From positions 1 to 9,080 of the forward strand of contig JAJAYN010000356.1 of the NCBI GenBank assembly GCA_026786225.1: a DNA stretch of 9,080 nt. Direction: 5' to 3'. The notes below the pieces were generated by a model. That model worked only from the letters and a program-made list of their open reading frames with translations, did not search any database and was not told the origin of the DNA. Of this stretch, positions 1 to 6,847 are shown in pieces. Origin of the DNA: Burkholderiales bacterium. GTDB taxonomy: Bacteria > Pseudomonadota > Gammaproteobacteria > Burkholderiales > Usitatibacteraceae. Within the stretch, counting starts at the first letter, position 1. Each line of letters starts with the position of its first letter. The translations under genes and the position numbers were made by a program.

Positions 1-498
1 ATACGGCACGGCTGCAAAAATACCGACATCCACGGATTTGCCGTCTGCATCCTTCAATCCTTCGAGTGTCTCGCGAATCGCCTTTGGCTGGCCGGGCAGG
101 TTGATGACCAGTGTTTGTTTGCGCAACACCGCAATCTGGCGCGAGAGGATGGCCGTCGGCACAAATCGGAGCGAAATCTGGCGCATGCGTTCGCCAAAGC
201 CGTCCATGACGCGGTCAGCAATCGCGAGCGTTGCGTCGGGGGTGACATCGCGCAGTGCGGGGCCGGTACCACCGGTCGTCAATACCAGGCAGCACTGCTC
301 GACATCGACAAGCTGCTTAATGCTGGCTTCGATCAGCGCTTGTTCGTCGGCAATCACGTTGGAGACAAACGTGAGGGGATTCTTCAGTGCCGACGTAAGC
401 CAGGCCTCCAGCGCGGGCAAACCTTCATCGCGATAAATTCCCTGTGAGGCGCGATCAGAGACGGAGAGCAGGCCGATTCTTGCGGCGTCAAAATTCAT
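1..498 (-). CDS. mogA: Molybdopterin adenylyltransferase MogA (C-terminus cut by window edge)
   Basis: MogA adenylylates molybdopterin in the cytoplasm before molybdate insertion, a late step of molybdenum cofactor synthesis. Reading back from the ATG at 498-496 gives 166 open codons to the window edge. An SDRAS motif lies at residues 14-18, ADEQ at 50-53, the nucleotide/pterin-binding TTGGTGPALRDVTPDAT at 74-90 and NLPGQPK at 133-139. D51 and D84 align with the Asp residues described as important in E. coli MogA (known from the family). Similarity to E. coli MogA runs along the whole visible length. About 30 C-terminal residues should lie outside the window. The start is 15 bases after the darP stop, so the two are probably co-transcribed; the ribosome site before the ATG is weak. 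The family assignment is firm. The related MoaB is the only alternative, and the motifs fit MogA better. Confidence 0.95.
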   Translation of the reverse strand, partial: MNFDAARIGLLSVSDRASQGIYRDEGLPALEAWLTSALKNPLTFVSNVIADEQALIEASIKQLVDVEQCCLVLTTGGTGPALRDVTPDATLAIADRVMDGFGERMRQISLRFVPTAILSRQIAVLRKQTLVINLPGQPKAIRETLEGLKDADGKSVDVGIFAAVPY

Positions 499-513
499 CA
501 GCAGCGCTTTCGG

Positions 514-1036
514 CTATTCGGGCGGTGCGGAATGGGAATGCGCCACCACCAGATCGTGGATTTGTGAATAGAGCAATCGATAATTCTTGGGCGGGCGGTT
601 CTTCGCTTTATCGTCTTTCGCGCCTTGTATGTGCCGGTCCAGCAAACCGCGGTCCGCATCCGGAAATTCATTGGCAAATGCATTGAGCGCGGTCTCATCG
701 GCCAGCAGGCGCTCACGCCAGCGTTCCGCCAGGTGATGCAATGCCGTCTGCTTTTTGTTTGGCGCCTTGAGCGAGTTCAGTTGTTCAATGATCGGCAGTG
801 GATCGATTTCGCGCATCAAACGGCCGATGTATTGCATCTGCCGCTTCATGCCGCCGTATTTGCTTTTGGGGATACGCTTGGCGTCCACGACTGCGGTGTG
901 CAGATTATCCGGCAAGTCGAGCTTGTTGATGGTCTCGTTTGAGAGTCCGACCAGTTCCTCCGATGTCCTGCAATGCCAGCATGTCCCGTTTCTTCTGGCT
1001 TTTGCTGATAGAATTTTCGTCTTCTGTGTCTGTCAT
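514..1036 (-). CDS. darP: Ribosome maturation protein DarP (YjgA, DUF615), with a frameshift
   Basis: DarP (formerly YjgA) binds late 50S ribosomal precursors and helps mature the peptidyl-transferase region (family knowledge). The family-like start is the ATG at 1036-1034, giving MTDTEDENSISKSQKKRD and then MLALQDIG. This frame soon stops. From position 960 the next frame continues the family with EELVGLSNETINKLDLPDNL, RQMQYIGRLMR, a PDADR motif and a PPKNYR-like C-terminus, ending with TAG at 516-514. The joined product is about 173 residues, close to the usual size of about 180. The frame change lies at 961/960, where one base is extra or two are missing. The downstream frame has no convincing start of its own; a TTG at 915 would lose the N-terminal third. 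It is either a pseudogene or a sequencing/assembly error. It lies divergent to pmbA and upstream of mogA, as expected for a betaproteobacterium. Confidence 0.88.
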
Positions 1037-1108
1037 GTTGTGCTTGTCTCGTTTCAGCCGTGATGATACCGCACGGCGTCGATTTTCCCTCCTCTCAAAT
1101 ACCCCACC

Positions 1109-2449
1109 GTGACTTCAACAACACCCGTAACAAGCGGCAGCCTTGCCGACCTCGCCCAATTTTCGCTTGATCGTGCCAAGGCGCTTGGCGCTACCGCAGC
1201 CGAAGTGGAAATTTCCACCTCGCTCGGCCAGGACGTCACCGTCAGGCTGGGGGAAGTCGAAACCATCGAGCACAATCGCGACAAAGGCTTGGGCATTACC
1301 GTCTACATCGGCCAAAAGCGCGGTAACGCATCGACGACTGACCTGTCGCGCGAAGCCATCGAACGCACCGTAAAGGCGGCGTTGGCCATTGCAAAATACA
1401 CCGCCGCTGATGAATTCGCCGGTCTTGCCGATGTGGATCGCCTCGCCCGTCCACCGTTTACGGATTTCGGGCTTTACTACCCGTGGAAGCTGCCAGTCGA
1501 GGCGGCCATTGAACTCGGCAAGCGCATGGAAGCGGCAGCATTTGCGGTCGACAAGCGCATCAACAATTCCGAAGGCGCGTCTGTATCTACCTATGAGTCG
1601 GATTTCATTTATGCCAATTCTGCTGGCTTTATCGGCGGTTACCCGACCACGCGCCATAGCGCCAGCTGCACCATGATCGCGACCAGCAAGCAGGGTATGC
1701 AGCGCGATTATTGGTATGCGATGGCGAGGGATCAACAAAATCTGGAGTCGGCAGAAGCCATCGGTCGCCGCGCCGGCGAGCGGACGGTGGCGCGGCTGGA
1801 CGCGAAGAAAATTGCCAGCTGTGAAGTCCCGGTACTGTTTGAAGCGACTGTCGCGCCAGGCCTCATTGGCAGCTTTGTCGGGGCAGTGAGCGGTAGTGCG
1901 CTTTATCGCAAAGCGAGCTTCCTGCAGGACAGCATTGGGCAAACAATCTTCTCCCCTCTCGTTACGATGCGCGAAGACCCGGGTATCCTCGGCGGACTCG
2001 CGAGCGGGCCGTTTGACGGCGAAGGTGTGACCACGGTGGCGCGCGATGTCGTTAAAGATGGCGTGGTGCAAGGCTATTTCCTGGGCAGCTATTCGGCGCG
2101 CAAACTTGGGATGCAAAGCACCGGCAACGCGGGCGGCAACCACAATTTGATCGTGGCACCGGGCGAGCTGGATTTCGCCGGTCTCCTGAAAAAAATGCAG
2201 CGCGGCTTGGTGGTGACGGAATTGATGGGGCAGGGCGTGAACAATGTGACAGGCGATTATTCGCGCGGCGCGGCGGGCTTCTGGGTAGAGGGCGGCGAGA
2301 TCGCGTACCCGGTTGAAGAAATCACCATTGCCGGCAATATGAAGCAGATGTTCAAGGACATTATCGCGGTCGGCAATGACGAACTGGCGCTGGGTTCGAA
2401 GCGTGTCGGCAGTATTTTGCTCGAACGCATGGCCATCGCGGGGGAATAG
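1109..2449 (+). CDS. pmbA: Metalloprotease-like protein PmbA/TldE
   Basis: PmbA (TldE) pairs with TldD to form a cytoplasmic protease that trims peptides such as microcin B17 precursor and the CcdA antitoxin (family knowledge). The 446-residue product matches the E. coli length of about 450. Visible family blocks are an N-terminal helix-rich part with GLGITVYIGQKRG (about residues 61-73), a middle block containing SAGFIGG and TRHSAS, SGSALYRKASF, SGPFDGEGV, SYSARKLG, and the C-terminal block GQGVNNVTGDYSRGAAGFW near residue 375. No HExxxH zinc motif is present, as expected of the PmbA/TldE subunit; TldD supplies it. Two in-frame TGA codons at 1061-1066 block upstream extension, so the GTG at 1109 is the first possible start. 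It has no clear Shine-Dalgarno sequence. The gene is divergent from darP over 72 bases. No terminator is visible before the next gene, 96 bases downstream. Confidence 0.95.
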   Translation: MTSTTPVTSGSLADLAQFSLDRAKALGATAAEVEISTSLGQDVTVRLGEVETIEHNRDKGLGITVYIGQKRGNASTTDLSREAIERTVKAALAIAKYTAADEFAGLADVDRLARPPFTDFGLYYPWKLPVEAAIELGKRMEAAAFAVDKRINNSEGASVSTYESDFIYANSAGFIGGYPTTRHSASCTMIATSKQGMQRDYWYAMARDQQNLESAEAIGRRAGERTVARLDAKKIASCEVPVLFEATVAPGLIGSFVGAVSGSALYRKASFLQDSIGQTIFSPLVTMREDPGILGGLASGPFDGEGVTTVARDVVKDGVVQGYFLGSYSARKLGMQSTGNAGGNHNLIVAPGELDFAGLLKKMQRGLVVTELMGQGVNNVTGDYSRGAAGFWVEGGEIAYPVEEITIAGNMKQMFKDIIAVGNDELALGSKRVGSILLERMAIAGE

Positions 2450-2452
2450 TCC

Positions 2453-2482
2453 GTCACAGGTTGCAAGCTGGTGCTTTATACT
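2453..2482 (+). promoter_or_regulatory. Candidate sigma-70 promoter of the TRAP binding-protein gene
   Basis: GTCACA (2453-2458, 4 of 6 matches to the -35 consensus) is followed after 18 bases by TATACT (2477-2482, 5 of 6 matches to the -10 consensus). It would give a leader of about 55 bases before the ATG at 2546. This is a match by eye only; the -35 box is weak and transcription could also come through from pmbA. Confidence 0.35.
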
Positions 2483-2545
2483 TTGGATTGAAGTCGTTTT
2501 TCAGATCGACCGAAGACCACAAGACCAAACCCAGAGGAGCAATTC

Positions 2546-3685
2546 ATGCAAAGACGCAAATTCCTGACGTCTGCCGGTGCAGGACTGGCAGCCGGTGCCG
2601 CCGCAATTCCCACATTGACACAGGCACAAACTGCTGCGCTACCGACGATCAAATGGCGACTTGCATCGAGCTTCCCCAAGAGCCTCGACACCATTTTTGG
2701 TGCGGCGGAGGTTATATCCAAACGTGTCGCGGCAGGCACGGGTGGCAAATTCCAGATTCAGGTATTCGCGGCCGGTGAAATCGTCCCGGCGTTCAGTACC
2801 GTGGACGCGGTGCAGAACGGCACCGTCGAGTGCACCCACACGGCACCGTATTATTTTTTCGGCAAGGATCCGACATTTGCGTTTGCCTGCGCCATTCCCT
2901 TCGGTATGAACGCGCGCCAGCAGAATGCCTGGATGTACCACGGTGGTGGTATGGCATTGATGCGGGATTTTTTCAAGGATTACAACATCGTCAATTTTCC
3001 CGCCGGCAACACCGGCGCGCAGATGGGTGGCTGGTTTCGCAAGGAGATCAAGACCGTTGCTGATTTGAAAGGCCTCAAGTTTCGTGTTGGCGGATTTGCG
3101 GGGAGGGTGCTCAGCAAACTCGGTGTTGTGCCGCAGCAGATTCCTGGCGGTGATATTTACCCTGCGCTTGAAAAGGGCACCATCGATGCCGCCGAATGGG
3201 TGGGGCCGTACGATGACGAAAAACTGGGCTTTTTCAAAGTCGCGAAATACTACTATTACCCAGGCTGGTGGGAGGGCGGCCCGGAACTCGACCTGTTCGT
3301 GAATATGAAACAGTGGGAAGCGCTGCCACCGGAATACAAGTCCATTCTCGAGTCGGCCTGCGCAGAAGCGAATGTGGATATGCTCGCCAAATACGACTCA
3401 CTCAACCCGGCGGCGCTGAAACGCCTCGCGGGTAACGGCGTACAGTTGCGGCCCTTTAGCCGCGACATCATGAACGCTTGTTTCAAAGCGGCCAATGAAG
3501 TTTACGAGGAAGAGTCCGCCAAGAATCCGAAATTCAAGAAAGTCTACGATGCGTGGAAGGCGTTTCGCGACGATCAGATTCTCTGGTTCCGTGTTGCTGA
3601 ACAGAATTTCGACAGCTATATGGCCACAGCAGGATCGTCGAGCAAGCCAACAACGCCTGCGAAGGCGGCGCCGGCTAAAAAGTAG
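2546..3685 (+). CDS. dctP: TRAP transporter substrate-binding protein, TakP-like, Tat-exported
   Basis: This is the periplasmic subunit of a TRAP transporter; it captures an organic acid and delivers it to the QM permease. The start is set by AGAGGAG at 2533-2539, six bases before the ATG. Residues 1-28 form a twin-arginine signal (RRKFL at 3-7, hydrophobic stretch, likely cleavage after TQA or AQA). The mature part is very similar to Rhodobacter TakP, a 2-oxoacid-binding protein: KWRLASSFPKSLDT near residue 36, FPAGNTGAQMGGWFRKEIK at 151-169, FRVGGFAG at 179-186 and EKGTIDAAEWVGPYDDEKLG at 209-228. Q159, R180, E217, W218 and E243 fall where, from memory, TakP contacts ligand and cation. Substrate class (2-oxoacid or similar monocarboxylate) is inference. 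Residues 363-379 form a Ser/Pro/Ala/Lys tail outside the fold. The permease genes lie downstream on the opposite strand. The symbol is the family name. Confidence 0.93.
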   Translation: MQRRKFLTSAGAGLAAGAAAIPTLTQAQTAALPTIKWRLASSFPKSLDTIFGAAEVISKRVAAGTGGKFQIQVFAAGEIVPAFSTVDAVQNGTVECTHTAPYYFFGKDPTFAFACAIPFGMNARQQNAWMYHGGGMALMRDFFKDYNIVNFPAGNTGAQMGGWFRKEIKTVADLKGLKFRVGGFAGRVLSKLGVVPQQIPGGDIYPALEKGTIDAAEWVGPYDDEKLGFFKVAKYYYYPGWWEGGPELDLFVNMKQWEALPPEYKSILESACAEANVDMLAKYDSLNPAALKRLAGNGVQLRPFSRDIMNACFKAANEVYEEESAKNPKFKKVYDAWKAFRDDQILWFRVAEQNFDSYMATAGSSSKPTTPAKAAPAKK

Positions 3686-3699
3686 TTTGGATGGTGTGC

Positions 3700-3726
3700 A
3701 AAGCCCCGCAGATGCGGGGCTTTTCT
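3700..3726 (+). terminator. Intrinsic terminator after the TRAP binding-protein gene
   Basis: AAAGCCCCGC (3700-3709), a four-base loop AGAT, and the perfect complement GCGGGGCTTT (3714-3723) form a ten-pair GC-rich stem running into a T-rich tract. It lies 15 bases after the stop codon at 3683-3685, the expected place for rho-independent termination. Because the A/T ends are complementary it might also work on transcripts of the convergent permease operon. Confidence 0.92.
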
Positions 3727-3772
3727 TTGGAAAATGTCGACGCTGCGTTCCTGCGCTGACCGGGTAAAATTT

Positions 3773-3844
3773 TTGAAACACCAGCATTGGCGCGCTTTTC
3801 CGGGTAAAAAGCCGCCGAAACCCGCGCCGGTGCTAGTGTTTCAA
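3773..3844. repeat. Long imperfect inverted repeat between convergent TRAP genes
   Basis: The left arm 3773-3794 (begins TTGAAACAC, ends GGCGCG) is the reverse complement of the right arm 3823-3844 at 19 of 22 positions. In a plus-strand RNA two of the three mismatches become G-U pairs. The 28-base loop holds a smaller hairpin, CTTTT (3795-3799) with AAAAG (3807-3811). Both arms are flanked by A/T-rich sequence (AAAATTTT on the left, TTTATTTT on the right), so it may be a bidirectional terminator for the convergent genes, a remnant of a small mobile element or a structured RNA. The surrounding 3686-4008 contains no plausible gene; apart from this repeat, the terminator at 3700 and the REP-like pair at 3871 I see nothing in it. 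Confidence 0.7.
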
Positions 3845-3870
3845 TTTATTTTGGAACGTCTAAAAACCCC

Positions 3871-3983
3871 GGTTCGCCCTGAGCCTGTCGAAGGGTAGTG
3901 ATGCAAGATATTGACTCCATTGAGTAAGGCTGTGGTTCGACATGCCTTTAGTCCTGAGCTTAACGAAGGGTCACCACGAACGG
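3871..3983. repeat. REP-like extragenic palindromic repeat pair, partly decayed
   Basis: A first unit, GGTTCGCCCTGAGCCTGTCG then AAGGGT (3871-3896), is followed by a second in the same orientation, GTCCTGAGCTTAACGAAGGG then T (3951-3971); the shared 21 bases match at 17. The second unit is bordered by GGTTCGACATGCC (3934-3946) and CACCACGAACGG (3972-3983), so the outer ends (CCGGTTCG near 3869 and CGAACGG at 3977-3983) are roughly inverted. From memory this strongly resembles a dispersed intergenic palindrome common in many proteobacterial genomes, with a core like CCCTTCGACAAGCTCAGG. Compared with that core, the second copy has several changes. It sits in the gap between convergent genes, a typical location. 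Confidence 0.7.
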
Positions 3984-4008
3984 ATTCGGGGTTTCTACAA
4001 ATTCCCAT

Positions 4009-5919
4009 TTATTTTCCGCCGCGCAGCGCTTTCTCGATTTCCTCAGCCGCCAATTGCTCCTTGGTCTTCGTTTTGGTCGGTGCCGCTTTCGTGTCGAGTT
4101 TTCCTTTGGATGCCGCCGGATCAACCTTCGCCTCTGATTTCGCCGGCGTATCTGCTTTGCTGCCAAATGCCTTCATGATGTCGTCGGCTGCGGCATCCTC
4201 TTTCGACGATGTGCTCTCTTTGGATTCGCTGCTTTGTCCACCGAGCGCTTTCATCAGGTCGCTGTTGCCGGCAGATTCGTCGGTTTTCTTTTCGTCGACA
4301 CCGGGCGCATCGCCTGCCGGCAGGTTGATTTCGAACTTGTTCTGGCCAGGCTTGGGCGCGTCGTCTTTGTACACCATCACCATCTGCGGGAAGGTGATCA
4401 CCAGCCCCACCATGATGAGTTGAATCACCACGAATGGCACGGCACCCCAGTAAATCTGTCCTGTGGTGACCGGTGCGGTGATTTTCTTGGTGATCCTGTC
4501 AATGTATTCCCTGGCCGGGGCGACGCTGCGTAGATAAAACAGCGCGAAGCCGAACGGCGGATGCATGAAAGACGTTTGCATATTCACCGCAAGCAGTACG
4601 CCAAACCAGATCAGGTCGATCCCCAGCTTGTCGGCAGCCGGTCCGAGCAATGGCACGATGATAAAAGCCAGTTCAAAATAATCGAGGAAGAACGCCAGCA
4701 CGAATACGAGGATATTGACCACGATCAGGAAGCCGGTCTGCCCGCCGGGCAATTGCGTGAGCAGTTCTTCGACCCATTTATGGCCATCCACGCCGTAGAA
4801 AGTCAGGCTGAATACCCGCGCACCGATCAGGATAAACACCACGAATGCGGTGAGCTTGGCTGTGGAATCCATCGCCTGCCTGAGTAATTTGATGCTCAAG
4901 CGTCCGCGCATGATCGCCATGATCAACGCGCCGGTTGCGCCCATTGCGCCGCCTTCGGTCGGTGTTGCGACGCCGAGGAAAATGGTGCCGAGAACAAGAA
5001 AGATCAATGCCAGTGGCGGTATCAGTACAAAAACAACCTGCTCAGCGAGTTTGGAGAGAAATCCGAACTTGAGTGTGCGGTTGGCAACCGCCGCGATAAA
5101 GGCAAAAGCGACACCGACCGATGCCGACACCACAATCGTTTCGTCCAGCGCCTTGCCGCTGTACTTGTGCGCAAAAAATACCGCGATGGCGGTGGATATC
5201 GCAAATAGAACAGCCAGTGAAATCACACCGCTATTGCCGCTGGCCTCTTTGAATACTCGGGCCTCTGCCGGCAGGGCAGGTACCCACTGCGGTTTGATCA
5301 GGGCCACAAACACGATGTACAGCGCGTAAAGGCCAGCGAGTGTGATGCCGGGAATAAAGGCACCGGCGTACATGTCACCCACCGATTTGCCGAGCTGGTC
5401 GGCCATGATAATCAGCACGAGGGAGGGCGGGATGATCTGTGCAAGGGTGCCGGAAGCGGCGATTACGCCAGAGGCGAGGCGGCGGTCGTAGCCGTAGCGC
5501 AGCATGATCGGCAACGAAATAAGGCCCATTGAAATGACCGACGCGGCGACGACACCGGTGGTCGCGGCGAGCAAGGCCCCGACGAATATGACAGCGAACG
5601 CCAAGCCACCTCGAATCGGACCAAACAATTGGCCAATGGTATCGAGCAAATCTTCGGCCATGCCGCTGCGCTCAAGAATCAATCCCATGAAGGTGAAAAA
5701 CGGGACTGCCAGCAACGTATCGTTGGCCATCACACCCCATATGCGTTCTGGCAGGGCCTGAAAAAGCGCGGGCGACAACAGGCCCAGTTCAATGCCGATC
5801 AAGCCGAAGACGATGCCATTGGCTGCCAGCGCGAACGCGACCGGGTAACCGAGCAGGAGAAACGCGAACAGCCCGAGAAACATCAGGGGCGCCAGGTTAT
5901 GGATAATGAATTGCGTCAT
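4009..5919 (-). CDS. dctM: TRAP transporter large permease subunit (DctM, FcbT3-like) with long C-terminal tail
   Basis: This is the inner-membrane transport subunit, which couples ion entry to uptake of substrate handed over by the binding protein. Family motifs include TFMGLILERSGMAEDLL (residues 76-92), TGVVAASVISMGLISLPIML (121-140), ATPTEGGAMGA (318-328) and FMHPPFGFALFYLRS (451-465). Hydrophobic segments run from about residue 10 to 514. Compared with ordinary DctM (about 425 residues) there is an insertion at roughly 215-295 with two extra membrane segments (231-250, 261-280), as in the FcbT3-type branch. Residues 518-636 form a hydrophilic Lys/Glu/Ser/Ala tail with three related short motifs: SDLMKALGG (553), DDIMKAFGSK (579) and EEIEKALRGGK (626). 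The ATG overlaps the dctQ stop as ATGA, indicating translational coupling. The partner binding-protein gene is convergent. The substrate is not shown by this subunit. The symbol is the family name. Confidence 0.94.
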   Translation of the reverse strand: MTQFIIHNLAPLMFLGLFAFLLLGYPVAFALAANGIVFGLIGIELGLLSPALFQALPERIWGVMANDTLLAVPFFTFMGLILERSGMAEDLLDTIGQLFGPIRGGLAFAVIFVGALLAATTGVVAASVISMGLISLPIMLRYGYDRRLASGVIAASGTLAQIIPPSLVLIIMADQLGKSVGDMYAGAFIPGITLAGLYALYIVFVALIKPQWVPALPAEARVFKEASGNSGVISLAVLFAISTAIAVFFAHKYSGKALDETIVVSASVGVAFAFIAAVANRTLKFGFLSKLAEQVVFVLIPPLALIFLVLGTIFLGVATPTEGGAMGATGALIMAIMRGRLSIKLLRQAMDSTAKLTAFVVFILIGARVFSLTFYGVDGHKWVEELLTQLPGGQTGFLIVVNILVFVLAFFLDYFELAFIIVPLLGPAADKLGIDLIWFGVLLAVNMQTSFMHPPFGFALFYLRSVAPAREYIDRITKKITAPVTTGQIYWGAVPFVVIQLIMVGLVITFPQMVMVYKDDAPKPGQNKFEINLPAGDAPGVDEKKTDESAGNSDLMKALGGQSSESKESTSSKEDAAADDIMKAFGSKADTPAKSEAKVDPAASKGKLDTKAAPTKTKTKEQLAAEEIEKALRGGK

Positions 5920-6560
5920 TGCTTGTTCCCGGATACCTGGTTTGCGAGCTTCGCTTTGTTGGGTCGTCTTGCCGCTTCCTGCTCCCGTGCCTCAGCGATG
6001 GCACGTGCAAGCTCCTCCTCGGCAGTCGGCCCGGCGTCATCGGCGGCGTGATCGGGATACTTTCCCTGCAGGATGGCGATGCGTTTGATTAGCTCGGAAA
6101 GTCCCTGCAAAACCAGCAGGCAAAAGCCGACCGGCACCAGCAGGCGCGCCGGCCAGATAATCAATCCGCCGGCGTTTGAGGACATTTCGTTGTGCACGAA
6201 GGCGTTGACGAATACCGGCCAGGACAGATAGGTGATGAGCACGGCCATTGGCAACAGGAAGAACAGCGTACCGAACACGTCGATGTACAGCTGCGTGCGG
6301 CGGGTGAATCGGCTGTAAATGACATCGATGCGAACATGCTGATGATGCAGCAGCGCATAACCCCCGCAGAGCAGGACGACGGCAGAAAACAGGTACCACT
6401 GCAATTCCAGCCACGCGTTTGAACTGTTGTCAAAAAGATAGCGCACCGTCGCGTTACCCGAACTCACCAGTACGGCAATCAGCGTCAGCCACGACGCCCA
6501 CCTGCCGACCAGGTTGTTGAGCGAATCGATCAGGCCGGAAAACTTCAAAAATAGCTGCAC
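5916..6560 (-). CDS. dctQ: TRAP transporter small permease subunit (DctQ)
   Basis: The small membrane subunit of the TRAP permease forms the QM complex with DctM. I chose the GTG at 6560-6558 because AGAGGGG lies six bases upstream; this gives 214 residues. The reading frame stays open to an ATG at 6680, but the 40 extra residues look non-membrane and unrelated to the family. Four hydrophobic segments are visible at about residues 21-40, 54-72, 95-115 and 137-157. The typical DctQ features are present: WLELQWYLFSAV (50-61) at the start of the second segment and HQHVRIDVIYSR (73-84) after it. Residues about 170-214 are a charged, Ala/Glu/Arg-rich tail (EEELARAIAEAREQEAARR) that should form a helix. 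The stop overlaps the dctM start by four bases, so the two are one operon. Confidence 0.92.
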   Translation of the reverse strand: MQLFLKFSGLIDSLNNLVGRWASWLTLIAVLVSSGNATVRYLFDNSSNAWLELQWYLFSAVVLLCGGYALLHHQHVRIDVIYSRFTRRTQLYIDVFGTLFFLLPMAVLITYLSWPVFVNAFVHNEMSSNAGGLIIWPARLLVPVGFCLLVLQGLSELIKRIAILQGKYPDHAADDAGPTAEEELARAIAEAREQEAARRPNKAKLANQVSGNKQ

Positions 6561-6566
6561 GTCAAT

Positions 6567-6573
6567 CCCCTCT
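6567..6573 (-). promoter_or_regulatory. Ribosome binding site that sets the GTG start of dctQ
   Basis: On the minus strand AGAGGGG precedes the GTG at 6560-6558 by six bases (ATTGAC). Nothing comparable precedes the longer ATG start at 6680, so this site favours the 214-residue DctQ. Confidence 0.75.
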
Positions 6574-6618
6574 TTTGCCGGTGTGCATCCCCGCACGTGA
6601 CCGCGTTTTTCAGTGGCG

Positions 6619-6624
6619 AGTATA
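6619..6624 (-). promoter_or_regulatory. Candidate -10 box for the dctQM operon
   Basis: On the minus strand TATACT (5 of 6 matches to the -10 consensus) lies about 58 bases upstream of the dctQ GTG. No good -35 box is found 16-18 bases further upstream, so a regulator or another sigma factor may be needed if it is real. The call is by eye only. Confidence 0.3.
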
Positions 6625-6694
6625 GCGACTTTAATCGTAGAATTGACTCCGTAGCCGGGCGCAAAAGGCCAGGCGTGCACGATGGCGTTTCAAG

Positions 6695-6725
6695 TTGACG
6701 CAAAGTTCGGTAAAGTGGGTGTAAT
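6695..6725 (+). promoter_or_regulatory. Candidate promoter for the cytochrome-Ig repeat gene
   Basis: TTGACG (6695-6700, 5 of 6 to the -35 consensus) and TGTAAT (6720-6725, 5 of 6 to the -10 consensus) are separated by 19 bases, which is longer than ideal. It would give a leader of about 115 bases before the ATG at 6848. Apart from this, the -10 box and the two ribosome sites, the divergent gap 6561-6847 shows nothing else I can name. Confidence 0.3.
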
Positions 6726-6837
6726 ATTCGGCCAGAAAATGGCTGTTCCTGCATCGTCACGCTGGCGTTCTTCCTGGCCGACAGCGTGTCGAGGCCATTG
6801 CGCAAATGAGCGCAGTTAGATACAGGTTCAGCCCAAC

Positions 6838-6842
6838 GGAGG
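6838..6842 (+). promoter_or_regulatory. Ribosome binding site for the cytochrome-Ig repeat gene
   Basis: GGAGG lies five bases upstream of the ATG at 6848. The only other in-frame ATG (6806) has no such site, and the frame is closed upstream by TAA at 6722-6724. This site decides the start. Confidence 0.65.
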
Positions 6843-6847
6843 GCATC

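Noticed and set aside
514..915. A complete short protein from a TTG at 915 instead of a frameshifted darP
   Set aside because: Clear DarP sequence continues upstream in the same frame to 960 and then in the neighbouring frame to the ATG at 1036; the TTG lies inside the conserved protein and has no ribosome site.
1115..2143. Long minus-strand open frame of 342 codons opposite pmbA
   Set aside because: It lies fully antisense to a gene with clear PmbA motifs throughout, and its product is Arg/His/Ala-rich without any recognisable family feature; typical of GC-rich antisense frames.
3760..3809. Direct repeat CCGGGTAAAA at 3760-3769 and 3800-3809
   Set aside because: Ten bases, two copies only, one lying in the loop of the inverted repeat; too short to call an operator or attachment site.
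3911..5761. Plus-strand open frames opposite dctM (for example 3911-4423 and 4850-5329)
   Set aside because: They are antisense to a conserved membrane protein. They have no good ribosome sites and their products show no family features.
6561..6680. Longer DctQ starting at the ATG at 6680
   Set aside because: The extra 40 residues have no DctQ character and no ribosome site precedes that ATG, whereas the GTG at 6560 has AGAGGGG at the right distance.
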